Below are positions 63,679 to 64,000 of a DNA stretch of 64,000 nt, one piece after another. Numbering within the stretch: the stretch's first letter is position 1; each line of letters starts with the position of its first letter. Location of the stretch: the NCBI GenBank assembly GCA_026120035.1, contig JALRME010000010.1:62001-126000 (forward strand). The letters are read 5' to 3'. Origin of the DNA: Coleophoma eucalyptorum. Its lineage: Eukaryota > Ascomycota > Leotiomycetes > Helotiales > Dermateaceae. The translations under genes and the position numbers were made by a program. The notes under the pieces are model-generated. The model saw only the letters and a program-made list of their open reading frames with translations, was not told the DNA's origin and searched no databases.

Positions 63679-64000
63679 CTACGACATCTTCATCATGATA
63701 TACGGAACCTCTACATCCTCCTCCGTCTGATCCTCGACACAGATCTCAAAGATCACATTCTTTTGGTGTGATGGAATCGGCTTCTTTGACACAGTCTCCA
63801 CCAACTTGCTAAGCTTCATGGGATACTTCTCAGCAAGCTTGGCTTTGGGGAAGAAGCTTGCATACAACAAGCTAACACCTGAGCTCAGCATGGTGATGCT
63901 AAGCCCCTTGGCCTCGAATTGGTCGATGAGCTCTTGAAGCGTGATGTCCTCAACTTCAAATCTATCCCACAACTTGTCAATCTTGACATCTCCTTCTTTG
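63679..64000 (-). CDS. UBA1: ubiquitin-activating enzyme E1 UBA1, C-terminal part (cut by window end)
   Basis: The last 106 codons are present and stay open to the window edge, starting KEGDVKIDKLWDRFE. This is the C-terminal ubiquitin-fold domain that recruits E2 enzymes, with DITLQELIDQF, SITMLSSGVSLLYASFF and KLSKLVETVSKKPIP, ending VPYIMMKMS. The catalytic cysteine and adenylation domains lie outside the window. UBA1 activates ubiquitin with ATP at the start of all ubiquitylation. Confidence 0.95.
   Translation of the reverse strand, partial: KEGDVKIDKLWDRFEVEDITLQELIDQFEAKGLSITMLSSGVSLLYASFFPKAKLAEKYPMKLSKLVETVSKKPIPSHQKNVIFEICVEDQTEEDVEVPYIMMKMS

Overview
The window is nuclear DNA of a filamentous ascomycete (Pezizomycotina). 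The reasons are short spliceosomal introns of about 50-90 bp with CTAAC/CTGAC-type branch sites, a medusa-family conidiation regulator, a 4,356-residue cytoplasmic dynein heavy chain, and fungal-type EXO84, EMC4, TOM20 and beta-adaptin genes. A Leotiomycete or a relative is my guess, not something the sequence proves. Sixteen protein genes are supported. I placed the exons by following conserved protein sequence across splice sites; every spliced model keeps its frame to the stop codon.

Layout. Positions 1-13,534 hold no recognisable gene. This stretch is rich in simple repeats and long pyrimidine tracts, and reads as the upstream region and probable leader of the developmental regulator medA (13,535-15,848). 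After another gene-free stretch comes an accessory block (19.5-26.1 kb): an allantoate-permease-type MFS transporter, a short beta-carbonic anhydrase, an NmrA-like Rossmann protein with a very GC-rich body, and a phytanoyl-CoA-dioxygenase-type Fe(II) oxygenase.

From 27 kb to the right edge lies a dense housekeeping block: a two-domain soluble ABC ATPase, the proteasome assembly chaperone UMP1, a prenylated ubiquitin-like (UBL3/MUB type) protein, the PP2A catalytic subunit, EXO84, TOM20, the dynein heavy chain, a beta-adaptin, EMC4, a FAR1-domain protein, a seven-helix DUF3112-like membrane protein, a glutathionyl-hydroquinone reductase (ECM4 type), and the C-terminus of the ubiquitin-activating enzyme UBA1, cut by the window end. 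Several of these serve protein turnover (UMP1, UBL3-like, UBA1) or membrane and vesicle traffic (EXO84, beta-adaptin, dynein, EMC4, TOM20), but nothing suggests they are co-regulated. Divergent pairs sharing short promoters are ABC/UMP1, EXO84/TOM20 and beta-adaptin/EMC4.

I found no tRNA, rRNA, CRISPR array, intact transposon or biosynthetic core enzyme. The most interesting points are the 13-kb medA upstream region with leader introns and a small upstream ORF, a 90-bp tandem repeat that runs across the stop codon of the DUF3112-like gene, isolated ATG exons in UMP1 and probably ECM4, a run of GTC-type splice donors, and the CAAX-tailed ubiquitin-like protein.
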